From Dirofilaria immitis (Eukaryota; Nematoda; Chromadorea; Rhabditida; Onchocercidae), in the NCBI GenBank assembly GCA_024305405.1, contig JAKNDB010000092.1, positions 1,953,501 through 2,017,500 on the forward strand: a stretch of 64,000 nucleotides of DNA. The letters run 5' to 3'. Below the pieces are notes generated by a model. It searched no databases and was not told the DNA's origin. It worked only from the letters and a program-made list of their open reading frames with translations. This document shows, in pieces, positions 1 through 25,972 of the stretch; the first letter of the stretch is position 1; the number at the start of each line of letters is the position of its first letter. Both the position numbers and the translations under genes were made by a program.

Positions 1-1058
1 CGTGAAGCTAGTGAACGATGTGTATATTTATATCAGTTTATATATGTTTGATAAGAAATAGTGAACAGTGCATGTATATGTATGTATCGATTTAAATATA
101 TTTGATAGAAAACAAGAAGGTTATGAATGGGCATATATCAAATTTTGTATAAGATAATGATATTTATTATTGATTTCTGGAGTCAAAAATAACTCGACAA
201 ATCATGTAGTGGAAGATGAATCGATTTTTCATTTCAAATGTATTCTGTCATTTGATTTTTTTCATCTCTTAGGCAGATCTAATTTTGTTTATCATAATTT
301 TTACTATTATTATTAATATATTCCTTGATTTTGACCAAAATAAGCATATTTTTTTCTGTAGAGCCTTTTGTTCTAAGTTCAATAGAGGAAAAATTATGGA
401 GAAATTATGAATAAAAACGAGTGAATATATATGTTCCTGCGCTTGAATTGTTGCTTATGAACTTGATGATGTGCCTTCTGTATATCAAAAATATTTTCCA
501 GTTCTGCATGTTTTTTCTTGCAGATTGAAGAAAAGGCTATAATCCGGTGGTGGCATTTCTTATTTATTTTCTGTCCCATCATATTTGATTTAAAATTAAT
601 TGATATCAATACGCAAATATCCGTTAAATCTATACGTACTTTACGTACAGTCATCATTATTTTTTGGAGTGAGTTATTTCAATTTATAAAATTTTCAGAA
701 GGAATACAGTTTGCAGTACCAGTATTTTACGAATTCACTTGATATAGCTCTAAAATAGTTGCCTTGGAATTACTTTCCAACTTTGCATTAGATTTTGGAG
801 CGAATTTCTACTTTAAAGATCTTCATTGCAAAATATAGAAAATAAAATTGAACGATTCCTAAAACTCCGCGGCAAGAGTACAAATATATCTTAGATTTTT
901 ATATAATATGATGGTTTAAGTGCGTTAGGTAATGTCTCTTCATTTAATGCCTCATTTATGTCCTAATTTCAGATTGTCAACTTTCCCACAATCACGATTC
1001 TTCCCATTACGTATTCCGTTGTTTTTGATTATATCTTGTTACATTTATATAATTCTGG
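1..1058. other. upstream region, no gene seen
   Basis: AT-rich non-coding sequence before the PRRC2-like gene. Short open frames here have no recognisable protein character. A good 3' splice-like site (TTTCAG, ending at 972) lies 86 bases before the first ATG of the next gene and could be a spliced-leader acceptor or the end of a 5' UTR intron. Confidence 0.6.
9..112. repeat. imperfect tandem duplication, two ~50-base units
   Basis: Two adjacent units both begin TAGTGAAC, run through TGTATAT/TATATG-type sequence and end TTTGATA-GAAA. The first covers about 9-58 and the second about 59-112. They differ by several substitutions and small indels. Confidence 0.6.
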
Positions 1059-13590
<12,532 letters not shown>

Positions 13591-15637
13591 ATGTAAATGT
13601 TTCCTTCTCAGTGGGAATTGGAAACAGTGGATTTTGATTATGCTGAATAGTTGTTTCCAGCTCCCGTGCTATTGTTAATATCTTATTTTTTCCCAGAGAA
13701 CATTTTTCTCTCTTTACAATTATTATAAAAAAAGGAGCTGAAAACTGAGCGATAATTTTCTACAAAGTTTGTGAAAATCAGAAAATGATTTTCTTCTTTG
13801 ATTACTTTGCATTTACATGTCCATCTTTTCTCATCCCTCTAAAAATTTCGTCAATTTGTCTATGAAAATGTGTTCTGTTGTCCTATTCTTCTTATTACAA
13901 AGTGTTAATACGAATCCATTTGACTGCTGGGAACGGAATTATTTTTGAAATCCTACATATTTGAAAATCTCAAGATAAAATAATTTTGCTGATGTCCTAC
14001 ATATTTGAACAATCCTATATATTCGAAAATCTCGAGATAAAATAATTTTGCTGATGAAATAGGCTTCTGGTACTTAGAGATTGAAACAAAAAGGTATGGA
14101 GGGTTATCATTGACAAGATAATGGAATCCCATTGATGAAATTATCAGTTGATGAAGATCAAATCTTTTCCATTTGCCACTTTATAGCAGTTTTTCAGTCG
14201 TTTTCATTTAGTATCAATTGTGGTGTATCGTTAACCGCTGTTGCATTGTATGATTATAACATGTTAATTTTCGCAATTCTGAGATATGTTTGCAAATCAT
14301 CTACAATCATTTATTTGTTTATAATGCTTTCTTATCAAGTTTTCCTTCGCGTAATATATTTTGCATCGCCATAAATGGAGCACGAGCAGCAGTAGTAGGA
14401 AGCAGTTATGTAATTTCCTGCTCTATTTTTTATTTATTTTCCTACAATATTTTGAAGTTTCTCAATTGACATTTCATTGCATAGAGAGATGCATCGAAAC
14501 ATTTTTGGTGAACAGTTAGATCGCGTAATAAATCAGTGATCATTAGGTTATGCGTCAGTGAGACCGTTTGTGCGCATGTAATAATTTTAGAGAAGTTCTG
14601 ATATTCAAAAACAAGCTAGAGAATTATTACTGTTTTCGAGGTGTATAGAATTGGTTTGCTTAGGTTACCTCAAAAGATGTGTCAATGTTGGACATTATTT
14701 TTGTTTATTGGTTATTTACAGGTCTTAATATGGCGTTAGAAGCTAGCATTTGTAAGGTCTGAGATATTTAACAGTTTAATATAGCAAGTGCTTCTTGAAA
14801 TGCGAGAAAAGGAATGTTGTTAGTGAAGCATGGTATTGTTGATGAAAATAAAGGTTGAGCATAGTTATTTCTAGTAAGCTGTTTTTCCGATAAGATGTAT
14901 TTATTTTGCTGGGTTCTTTTTTCGTTTCTCGTCTGATTGTGCTTCAAATTTTTTCGTTTTTTCTGTTTAAAGGTTTTACTGTCTAATATTTGCATGATTT
15001 CCTTTTCATTATTTTCCTTCTTCCAGTTTATTTTGTTTGCGATTGTATTTCTCTTTGATAATTTTCAAAAAAAAAATTTTTTGTCAAAAAAGTGGTACAC
15101 GATGCTACTGTTACCCTGATGCTGCTAAATCGGTTCAATCCGTCAAGCTATTCCTGGAATTTGTTTGGATTAGATTATCATTGCTGCTGTTAGATTTTGA
15201 TGATTCAGTGAGCAGCAAAAAGCTAAAATTATGTTTTGCAATATTCAAGTTGGATTGTTTTCCTTCGGAAGTAAATAATACTTATATTTGTTCTGACTCT
15301 CGATAACAGGTTGTATTTTTGCCATCGCATTAGCAACTGTTCCGTTGATTCTTTAGCTACTGTGTCCGATTATTAATTAAAATGTATTGGATTGTTGTTT
15401 AAAGTAAAAAAATCATTTGTTGACCTTCCTTTTTGAAATAAAATGTTGGAAATAATGCCAGTGCGGAATGACGCAAAATAGGCAATGGATAATTTATGGA
15501 AATTTAGGGGATTTATATAGTGTTTGATAACATATCGTTCATCTTCGCTGAAGTTTCCTGTTGAGATTCTTCGTTCACTATATCTTGAAATATTTTAGAT
15601 TAGGAATCGAGGAGGCGTACTGTTTGTGTGAATAATA
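13591..15637. other. 3' UTR and intergenic region, no gene seen
   Basis: AT-rich sequence between the PRRC2-like gene and ORC5. Open frames at 14132-14374 and 14937-15306 are low-complexity, lack splice-consistent continuation and match nothing I recognise. An AATAAA lies near 15437. A TTTTAG acceptor-like site ends at 15598, 39 bases before the ORC5 ATG. Confidence 0.55.
13951..14056. repeat. direct repeat, two 44-base units
   Basis: The units at 13951-13994 and 14013-14056 are almost identical; both end AAAATAATTTTGCTGATG and they differ at about three positions. A partial copy of the unit start (TCCTACATATTTGAA) sits between them at 13995-14009, indicating local duplication with slippage. 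Confidence 0.9.
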
Positions 15638-18439
15638 ATGTCAGCTATGGAAGCGACGTGTTCAAAGAAACTTTGGCAAATTGTTTCTGTTTTGAGATGT
15701 CGCAATTCAAGTATCACTCATCTTCATGTGTATGGAACGACTGCTGGTCCAAAAGATGAAGTGATGCAAAAAGTTATTGAAGAAATAAAAGAGAATGATG
15801 AAGTTTGTTTTCCCGTTGAGATGTTGCTTAGAGTTTTTCATGTAAAGAAGGTTGAGTATGTAGTGGAGGAAGGTTTATTATTATATTGGATTTTTGGTAA
15901 ACTCAGTGTAAGGTTGAGCTTTTATGTAAATAATCGATGTCATAACTGTCATATGGTTTGCATTGATGAAACATTATGAAAAAGGAAAAAACAAATAATA
16001 TCAAAAAGTGAGAAGTAATCTCTGTTCTGCTAATGAAGTGATTGTGTTATTATAACATCGTTACTAAATTTAGCGAATGCTTAAAATTATTAGAAAACAA
16101 TGTTGAGAAAGCCTATAGTATATGTTATCTGAAATTTGCATGAGATAGTTCCGCAAACTTAAGCTGCATATCAAGTTATATTAACTTTTTCTTCTCTACT
16201 TATATAGCTAAGTCATTCAGATTATGGTTCTGCGCGTGAACTGTTACGTGAATCATAGATCTCACAAGTTGTTTTGCCAAGGCCTATATAATTTGTTGCC
16301 ACATTCAAAACCTGGAAAAAAATCGAAAATCTGGAAAGCGTATTTGAGGAATGTAAGACAGAATTGCAATATGTGAAATCAGTTGTTATGGTTATCATTC
16401 TGAATAATGCTGAAATGTTGCTCAACTTTCCACCGAGCTTTTGCAGGCACTCTTTTCCATTCCCAAAAGGTATACTTCATGATGATGGGCCGAAAGAATG
16501 CCTAATGTATTTGTTTTGAAATGTTTTGAAATATAAATTAAAAGGAACAAATTGACAGTTTATAAGGCTCTTAGATTTTATTTAACCTTGCTGCATCTAC
16601 ATACACAAAATCCTCTTTGTGATGTTTCTCCTTTTATTACTGAACTTTTTTATTTGTTTTGTTATAGCATTTCGATTAAAAGCATGAAATATTTCCTTGT
16701 GTACTTCACTGAATGCTTACTTGATGCACTTTTATTCCAGTATGGTGGCACGATCAAATTAGTATCGGTTGCTCGATTACCATGGACACGGTTTGAAATC
16801 ACCGAACACATATCGTCACCCGTGCAGTTCGCTTTTGAAGCATTGTCGAAAAGTATATTATGTAACTTAACTATTTTTATCTATATGAGCTCTGTTGATA
16901 TAGTCTATCTTGTAATGTAAAAGTTGCTTTATTTTGAAAAAGATGTTCAGCATATGACAAATTATGTTTTTGCATCAAGTTTAATGTGAAGAGACAAAAT
17001 ATATTAGTAATATAAAGCCCACTGAATTGAGAAAGTTAAGAAAAAGGAGCACAAATGGTATTTTTTATTTTGCATAATTAAAAGCCATTTTTAAATGATG
17101 CATTTTAGTAATATTAACTAATAAAATTTAATAGCTGATATACATTCGTTGTTAAATCTTTCCATTAAAGGTGAAGTTCAGGAGGCGCTGTCTACAAGGC
17201 TCAATTTTGATAACAATTTTATTCGATGTATGTTGGATATGGTTTATTCTGTGTGTCGTGACCTGAATCAATTGTCTTACATCGTGCGTACTGATTTCTT
17301 AAATTATTCTTGTTCCAAGTTTTCGTTGTTTAATGATATTATGCTAGTTTGAAAAAACTTCGTAGGCATAGTAAAACCAATCTGTTCACCCTAATCTTCA
17401 CAATCCATTATAGATTTTTATTAACTTTCGCATGTTTAGATTGAGAAACTGTGGGATACAGGATCCAGTGATGGGAATTGGGCAAATAATGCAGCATCAA
17501 ACAAACTGAAGACATGCTATACAGTTAGGGGACAAAATAGAACCGATGATTTGTTCTATCGCAGTGAGAAAAGACCTGTGGTATATATGCCTTTATTTCA
17601 TTTTGCAGCGGCAGATTTTAAAATCATGTATGAAGTGATAAGTAACAGGCTTTGTTATGAAGTGATGAGTAACAGGCTCGTTTTCATTGTATCGAATCTA
17701 TCATGCCTAAGATACAATGAATATAAAGACAGTCATGATTAATTTTTATTGCAGGAAGGTGGACAAACATTTTGTTTATCGACAAGTGCGAAATATTTAC
17801 TTATTGCAGCTTACTGTGCAAGTTATAATCCCCTAGCAGTGATCGCCGCTTTTTTACAAAAGTGATTATTTGGCTTACTTTTATACTATATATAAAAGTT
17901 AAAAATAATTATCGTAATTTCTCTAACGTAGCATAGAAATGTGTGAAGACTGAGAGGCATCGTCTTTTATTTAGTAAAGATCATATTGAGAATATTCGCA
18001 AAAAAGAATATGCCCTATTTTTATGGTTTAAACAAAAAACTATTCAGAACCACGGAAACAGCGCCGTCGTGCACCAGCCACGAAAGGTTTACGAAACAAT
18101 TTCGAATCAGCTCATGAGATTGGTCCGAAACCATTTCCAGTACAAAGATTGCTTTTCATCTATCTTGCAATGCTTGAAAAGCATGATATGAGAAACCACT
18201 GCGCAGCTGATATCCACGCACAGGTTTGCTTACTAAATCATTAAAAATGTATTTTTAAATCCTTTGCTACGTACAGGAAAGTGATACTCAGATACAGGCT
18301 TTCTGTAAAACAGTATTTTTAGGTGGCGGAACTATGTGCAATGGGATTTTTGAACCGGGTTTCCGCTGATGGAAATCTCGACACCCCGAAATATCGCTGT
18401 ATCGCAACTTTCGAATTTTCGGAACAGTTGGCCAGTTAG
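15638..18439 (+). CDS. ORC5: origin recognition complex subunit 5
   Basis: ORC5 is an AAA+-family subunit of the complex that marks replication origins and loads MCM. About 452 residues, close to the human 435. Exons: 15638-15802, 16221-16469, 16741-16852, 17171-17346, 17440-17580, 17755-17861, 17937-18223, 18323-18439. Landmarks: Walker A region YGTTAGPKDEV (residues about 32-42), Walker B region VIILNNAEML, LVSVARLPWTRFE, VYSVCRDLNQL, KYLLIAAYCASYNP, then GPKPFPVQRLL and PKYRCIATFEF in the C-terminal winged-helix part, ending in TAG. Both nucleotide-binding motifs are degenerate (see findings). Five one-base gaps at homopolymers (near 16316, 16439, 16465, 17830, 18034) must be restored to keep frame; after that all splice phases agree. 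Start chosen at the first ATG, with an acceptor-like site just upstream. Confidence 0.9.
17629..17679. repeat. 24-base direct repeat in an ORC5 intron
   Basis: TATGAAGTGATAAGTAACAGG and a near-identical copy differing at two positions stand 27 bases apart, within the intron between ORC5 exons 5 and 6. Confidence 0.85.
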
Positions 18440-19917
18440 TTTTTGACTGCGTTCAGTTTTCGGTTGCGTTACAAAATTTATGAGTCGCTTTATTTCATTT
18501 TTTTGAGAATGAATATTAATATATCAATGAAATAATATAAAGTACATGAAAAAGAGAATTATGTATATGTTTTACGAGTTATGAAAAATATGATGTCCAT
18601 ATTGCACGAATTATGTCATTCTTTTCAGAACAATGGGTATCGAAATCCGTGATTTTCTTATTGATTTCTCGTCATAAAATTTGTGTTGTAAATCTTTTTC
18701 TTTCACTTCTTATGATGATTAATCTATAATTAGTTTTTTTCCTTTTATAAACCTTCTACTCATTTGAACATATATTTCAAATGCATTTTCAAGACAAGTT
18801 GCATGACGTTCTATTAATTCTTATGATATTATGTCACATAGAAGCAAAATTTCGTTTTAATTTAGAATTTAAAATAGCAAAGTAGCTTTGCATAAACAGT
18901 AATCGCTTTTATTCGTTGTTTATTGTCTTTCACTTTATATGTGCTCTACAGTCAATTGCATTCTTTGTGATATGAATGAAAGTAGCGATAAAATTGATAA
19001 CAGTTTAAATTGTTAAACTGAAGAAAAACATTATTATTAATCTCATATATTGCATGATATTAATGCATATGGATGAAATTTTTGGGTAATACCTATGTTC
19101 ATTAGTGTTTACTATATTTTAACTCCTTTTTTTTATTTAGTATAACTTAGATAACTTCTTCCATATTGAGTAAAATCACCTGATAAATCTCCGATTTGCA
19201 TTAAAGGTTTAAAGAATCGTTTACAGTTTTAATTTTCTTTCCTACTGATAAGCATTATTCATGTTTTTCCGGGCACTAATTGTGATTTCACTAATTAGGT
19301 TTTATTAATAATTATAATGAAGTGTCTTGAATGAAGAATGAAAGAAGATAACGGAATAATGTACAAAAGCAGAGAATAATTATAAAACTGACGACACAAA
19401 ACTTCGAAATTTAGATGGTACTGTGTTCGAGATTGGCTGAAATGAATGAAATATATGTATCTGGACGAAGAGACATGATTAAAATAATTTAATCTTTTAA
19501 GTAGTACGAAAATTGGAACTTCAATATCTGCTGTTTTGAACCAACATTTGCTATTTTGAATTGAAGTTCAACAATGTTTAAGTATCATTGATATGTCAAT
19601 CAGGGATGAAAAGCGAAGATTTCTGCCAAATGCCTGATTTTTATTATGATCAAAATGATAGTTCTGAAATAAAATTCCAAAATTTATTGAAAGGAATTAT
19701 TGTTTGGAAGAAATTTATGCTTGGCAAGATTTGACTGAATTAGTGGTTTTTGTTCTTGTATATCTAGTGCAAGTTTTGGCTTTAATTAAATCACTTTAAT
19801 TAATTATGCTTTCAAATTTCAATTATTTCTGCTTGTTATGATATGCAGTAATTTTTTACGTTCCTCGTGAAAGTATAATTAATTAAGGTGATTTAATTCA
19901 GTTTTTTGCTTTATTTT

Positions 19918-20057
19918 TTTGCTTTATTTACCACTTAATTTGAAGTTATAAATTTAATATAAAAATTATTTTTTTATATTAAATTTCACATTAAAACAAA
20001 AATTTGCTTTATTTATCACTTAATTTAAAGTTATAAAATTTAATATAAAAATTATTT
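19918..20057. repeat. direct repeat of ~54 bases with inverted AT-rich spacer
   Basis: Units at about 19918-19971 and 20003-20057 both start TTTGCTTTATTTA, pass through CACTTAATTT and end ATATAAAAATTATTT. The spacer contains a partial reverse-complement of the unit end (TTTTTATATTAAATTT), so the block can also fold back on itself. Confidence 0.8.
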
Positions 20058-23000
20058 AATTAGTTTTAGAAATTTTGAGCTGGATTTGAAATGGCTTGGT
20101 CCTTTCAATAAAGTATGCCTCTTTTAAAGAGCAAGTTCTGAGCAAGGATGCAGTTTCCAATATCATTAATAGCTACACCCATGACGTGGGGAATTGCAAA
20201 TTGCAATTTTCTTTCGACAAATTGAAATTACTGGTAAAATAGGCCAATTTCTGTAGTAAATATTTAAATTTTGCATCAGTTCGGGAGCATCGTCCGCCTC
20301 CTGGCAAAATGCAATTTATTGGCTGATCGCTTGATTCTTTTTTCATTGACAACTACATAGTATATCGAGTAGGATTTAGCGTTATCAGTGTTAGAATTCT
20401 CTGATGTTTTTTATAAGACCTAAGTAAGTGATTCACTTGTTTTTACGATTAGATAGATATAAGTAGAGTAGAAAAATAATATAAATTTTGCAGTTATAGT
20501 ACCAATATGACGAAAATGAATTGCCGATTACTACAGCAATAATTAAAATGATGGAAACTTATAATTTTAGGGTTTAGTTATTATTAGTACTAAACTTCTA
20601 TCTATATAATCCATAATAACATTTCTTTCTATGCTGTGATATCTCAAGTCCAGATAAATATTTTAAAAAATAGCTGGAAAAATGCCCAAAAGAAGAAGAG
20701 AAAAGAAATTGAGGTCAGAAAAAGAGAGAAATGGGTAGAATATTTTATTGAATTGGCGATAGAAAGACAGGTCTTTAATTCTTGAAAAGTATAGATCTAA
20801 GACTTCGAAATTTTTTTTTTAATTCAGGAAAGTTAAGGATCCAGAAAATTTTTTTATTTATATTTTATAACAAATAAACTTTGAAAACTACTCTTTTTTG
20901 ATAATTACGAAGGAAAGAATCTGCACAAGCATAAAACTTCCGGAAACTAATGTAGGTAAAAAACAGTAGTTTGTCTTACTATGTTAGTATTGAATACAAA
21001 ACTGGAGCTACTGATCTCGCAAAATTATTTTGCTAGCAGATAAAACATCTACTTAATTTTTGCTGCGTTTAATTTTGACTTCTCTTAAAACAACTTCTTA
21101 TCATTTTCCTCCTAATTTATAAACAATTTGGAGAAATTTAAGTCTTTCTTTTTCATCCACCTGTTCGGCGAACAAATTTTTTATCAAATATTTGTAATTC
21201 ATTTTTTAAATTTGTTTTACAGTTGTTATTTGAAGCTCTGTGTTTGATCTTTGTAATACTGAAATAAATTGAGGAATGGATTTCCTAATGTTCTAAATAA
21301 TTTAAAATTGTGAGCTTGGCCAGCTTTATAGATTTCATGAATATTTTTGGTTCTTTCAATTCTCATGGGATTTTCCTTTACTTCATTCTTTTGGCAAATG
21401 CTTCTAACTTACTTTGCGCTATAAAACATGATGATCCTAGAAGTACGACTCTCTGATATGACGCACTGACTAATCATCTAAAGATTAGCCAAAATTTTTC
21501 AGCAGGAATGAAAAACTATCAAGAATAGAATGAATAATTTCTCCATTCGAAGATGTCAATAACAGATTTATTTTAATCGCTAGAAAGTTTTATTATAGGA
21601 GAGAAATTCGTAACAATTCTAAAACATGAGGATAATTGAACACGATATTTGGAGAAGAAGATTCTTATCTCTTGCTTAAGACAACCACAAGTAATGCAAA
21701 AAGATGAAAGCGATGATTCAAGATAAGAGGGAAGAGTAAGCTGCTACTGTCACTGTCGAAAGTAGTTCAGAGTTCTTCCAAGACTAATTAAATTAAAATA
21801 ACAGCAACAAGACAAAAGAATATCAAATTATGACTCAATCATGTTAAAAAGTCACCATTTGTTCGTTGGCTGAATCAAAGTGCTGCTTGCAAAGATTTGA
21901 GTTGACTTCATTTACATGTTATGCGTTAATATTTCTTATGAACATTCAGTTTTTGTGTATAATGATAGTTTTACTAACTTGAATTAGAGCTCAGTCTTTA
22001 TTTAATTAGTCCTAGTTAGATTATATTTAAATGAATTTAAAATCTAGGAGGAAAGCTGAAATGAGCATGTAAAATAGTTAGGAAAATGAAATTCGAATAT
22101 GACTATCAAGAAATGTAGTGTATAGGAGGATACAAGTTGGATTAAACTGCATTTAAATATGCAACTAATTTCTTGCTGCATTGTGTTAATTTTGTTTGGA
22201 AAATCTATGCATTGTCTATCAGAGACTCTTAATTTCAGCTTCAAATGTTTTCCTTTAGTTAAAAAAATCCATTAATTTTCGTCATTATGATATTCTTTGC
22301 TAAGATGATATGATAATATTTCTTGCAAAGAATTATATCATTATTATAACATGCATTTTTATGCTGAATGCAAACTAATGGTAGTGAAGAAAATACTTTG
22401 GCTATTTTTATAATCAAAATTATTGGTATTTTTCTAGCTATTTTGTATGCAAAAAATAAGTAGTTAATTAGTGCTCGTGACATTACAACATTAGTTTTTG
22501 ATGGAGCATATATGAATAACTGATATTTATATTTAATAACTGCTATTCATAGAACCTAAGAAATATCTGTAACTACAGTTAAAATAAAAATATTCAACAA
22601 CTTCTGAATCGTTTTATTTTTACCCATTGTTTTATCGTCCAAAATTACTGATTCAATGAACTTATTTATCTTCTCAGTAATTTACAATGCTCAAAATATG
22701 GGCAATAGCTATTTTGCAAAATATTACTCGCCGAACGCCTTTTGATTAGCAGTGACTTTTGCTGCAATAAACATTTTTCTGATTTCAAGGCTTTTGCAAT
22801 TTGAAAAAAGTATGAATCTTTCGACTGCTAAATCAGTGATGACATCAGCTGTACAACATCTCTGACTCGTTCCAGTTTGTCTCTTCCCAGGACTATTAAG
22901 CTGCTTAGAATTTGATACTTAATCACTGCAAATAGATTTCATGGCTGCTGATAAAATTATGCATATATTCGTAACGACGCTTCGATATTCTTGATAGAAA

Positions 23001-25865
23001 GCATTGGAGCCTGCTAGGCAGCAAATCATTGAAATAACACTTTATTGGCCTGTGATTAGTTACAATGCTTTGACACTACCAATCTGAACACCTTGGTAAC
23101 TTCGTGAGAAAATTTGCTTCTGCATGAGTTGATTAGCTATATGAAGCTAAAATGTTGAAATGTTGTGAAAAGCAAGAATCATTACTTTGGCAATTCTTTC
23201 ATTGCAATTAATGTATTAGCAAATAGCATAGTGAGCCTAACACTCTTTTGGTTTTTCATTTAGAGTATTTGTTGTTCAAAATATTTTGATCTCATCAAAA
23301 GCAGAGAGGATAAGTAATTTACCATTTTTAATATTCGATGAAGTTTAGAAAGCATATGCTCATTTGCGGGATCCTGTGTATCGGGAATTTTGAAAAATCT
23401 TTTTTCCATCTCTTGTTGATAGTGATTCTTTGATGAAGAAGAGCGGATTTTTGTTTGTTACCAGAAGTGAATGATATTGGATTATTCAAATAATTTTGAA
23501 ATTTCTTGACTATGAAGAAAATTTAATGCAAATTTTTATGGAAACGATATTTCATTTCAAGGTAAAAAGAATAGAAGCGACATATATTTATTCTATCTTG
23601 GATTCTTTTCATTTTTTACTTTTTATCAGCATAAGTTTAACTTTATTTTTCAGCAATCTTTTGTTCATGATTTTTAAATAATCAAAATAAGAGAATTTTT
23701 AATAAAAAGAACAAATCAGTCTTAAGTGTGGATAAGTACAAAAAAAAACTATTAAAAGTTTTGAAATATTTTCATCTCCCATTCATCATTCAAATATCAT
23801 TTGTTTGCGACTTCATCGGATCATGGACAACAGTGAAAAACCAGTGATCCAGTACTAATAAGACTTCCTTAATGTGCTTCAAATAATTTCCGCCTCAATC
23901 ATTCCATAGCTTTATTATAATATATTACTACATCCTGTCACCTATGCAAAATTTCAAAACAGCCTGAATACCAACAACATAGTGGCATCATTAGGCATTT
24001 CGGCACTGTTATTCTAACATGCGGTAAAAGGATATGGCTGTTCCAGAAGGATAACAGGAAAATCAAACTCACCTGGTTTCACCGAGATTGAACTGCAATT
24101 TCAATTATAGTTATTGTTTGCAATTATAATTTTAATTGAAATGATCATTGAAGATGGATTTTGAGAAAATGATTTGACGTCTACATTTTGAGATTGAAAT
24201 TTACCAACTAAGTAATGAGCATGATATAGTATTAAAAATATATGAAATATTTTCAAATATGAAGTTTCAGCTCTTTTCCTTTCCTGTCTTATTTTCAAAA
24301 CCTATTAGAAAATTTGTTAATAGATATTTACAAAGCCGTGATTTCTGAAATGAAAAAGTTCTACACAATTTAATTTAAAAAGACGATATTAACTATCATA
24401 TCTAGCATTCTCGATACTTCAGTTTGTTTCAATCTGTTAAATCAAGTAGATCATACATTTATTTGTATAATACATGGCATCAATAAATTTTTAAAATTAT
24501 CCATTATCTTGTAAATAAAAATCAGGATGATTGGTAGATTAAATTATCGAAAGACCAAAATAGTATATAATGTTGGCAGTATGGTGAATTTTAGAGCTTT
24601 AATTCGACTTTAGCAAAAATAGTTAATCATATTCAGCAACTCTTTTCAATCTTTGTCTTTATTTCGCAAAAATATTTCTCATTTAAAATCATGCTGCCGA
24701 AATCATTTACTTATCAGTGTCTATTTAAAAATTTGCTTTTATATTATCATTCATTTATTTGTTTCATAATGTTATAATCCAGTGCATGACTATTATTTCA
24801 CTGTTATTTTATATTATATACTAATTAGGCTATACACTTATTTATTATTTACTATCCACTGAAACATGTATTAGACCATTCATATTTTTCAAAAAACCCA
24901 AAAAAGTTAAAAAGAGGCCGTGCAACTACTGGTTATTAATTTCAGATACTGTAAATAGGAATTAGAAATTTAGTGATGACATAAAAAGTTGTTTTTTTTT
25001 TGAATATCGATATGAAAAAAAGAAAAAGAAAAAGTTGATATGCCCATATTTTAACAGTGATTAAATTTGGCATCTTGTTTCAAGATCAGGGAAAATTGTG
25101 AATTAGACGCAATGTATTTACAATGCATTCTCAAGATAGATTCAGATAGAATCCTAAGACAGATGCTAGAATTATGTAAAGATGTATTATAATGAATCAA
25201 AGCAAGATAAGAATTGTCCCTATACCTTTGGTATGTTCTAGTTGTTTTTATCAACTTTATGCTCTCGGGAAAGAATATCCAAGTTATTGTGTACGTTTCG
25301 GTTGCTTTCGAAAAATTGCGCTTTGCACAGTTATTTGTTTCAGGTTACCAGTATGTCAAGAGCAGTATGCATATCGTATCATTTTACAATATGCTTCACT
25401 TTGCTAATTTTTCTGCAATCCTCCATCGCCATTCCAATATTCTATTCCAGGAAATTGACACTTCATCGTAAATTTTTTTCTTTGAAGTTAAAAGTGAAAG
25501 TTATCATGAAACTGAAATAATTTTGAGTAAAATTTATCTTAAAAATCATTTCCGGTAAATACAATTTTATTGACAGATAAAGTTCCTCATTTCCCTTTCT
25601 CCTTTTTTTAATTGTTATTGAATCCAAGAAACTATTATTTTTCAACGAAATAATTGTCTTTACTTTTCGTAATTTATCAACAATTCTTTAACGAATTTCG
25701 ATAAAAACCGGAATTTAAATAGCATTATTTGTATTGCTATTAAATGATTGAACTTAATCTCCATTTTGGATCTTATAGATTGATTTTATTTTTCAAAAAA
25801 GCACTGATCTTATTCTCTATTAATTTTTACCATTTTAATTCTTTCAACCCCTTCGTTGGGAAGCA

Positions 25866-25935
25866 TAGTTCAAAGGTGGGACGCTCCATTAGCATCGGGG
25901 TGGGAGGGGGTTTCGAGTTCAATACCCCGTGCCAA
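25866..25935 (+). other. tRNA-like patch (possible tRNA-derived SINE head)
   Basis: A GC-richer island in AT-rich sequence contains GCATAGTTCAAAGGTGGG, similar to a tRNA D-arm/A-box, and GAGTTCAATACCCC about 50 bases later, similar to a T-arm/B-box. I could not fold a complete cloverleaf, so this is not called as a tRNA gene. It could be a tRNA pseudogene or the promoter head of a SINE. Confidence 0.3.
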
Positions 25936-25972
25936 CCCAATTGCTAAGGACAATGCGGCAGTAAATCGCCTA

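Noticed and set aside
394..742. Overlapping open frames on both strands at the left end
   Set aside because: Low-complexity, AT-driven translations without motifs or splice context.
25192..25520. Three overlapping plus-strand open frames
   Set aside because: All three frames are open at once, which reflects a local lack of stops. No frame shows conserved motifs or consistent splice sites.
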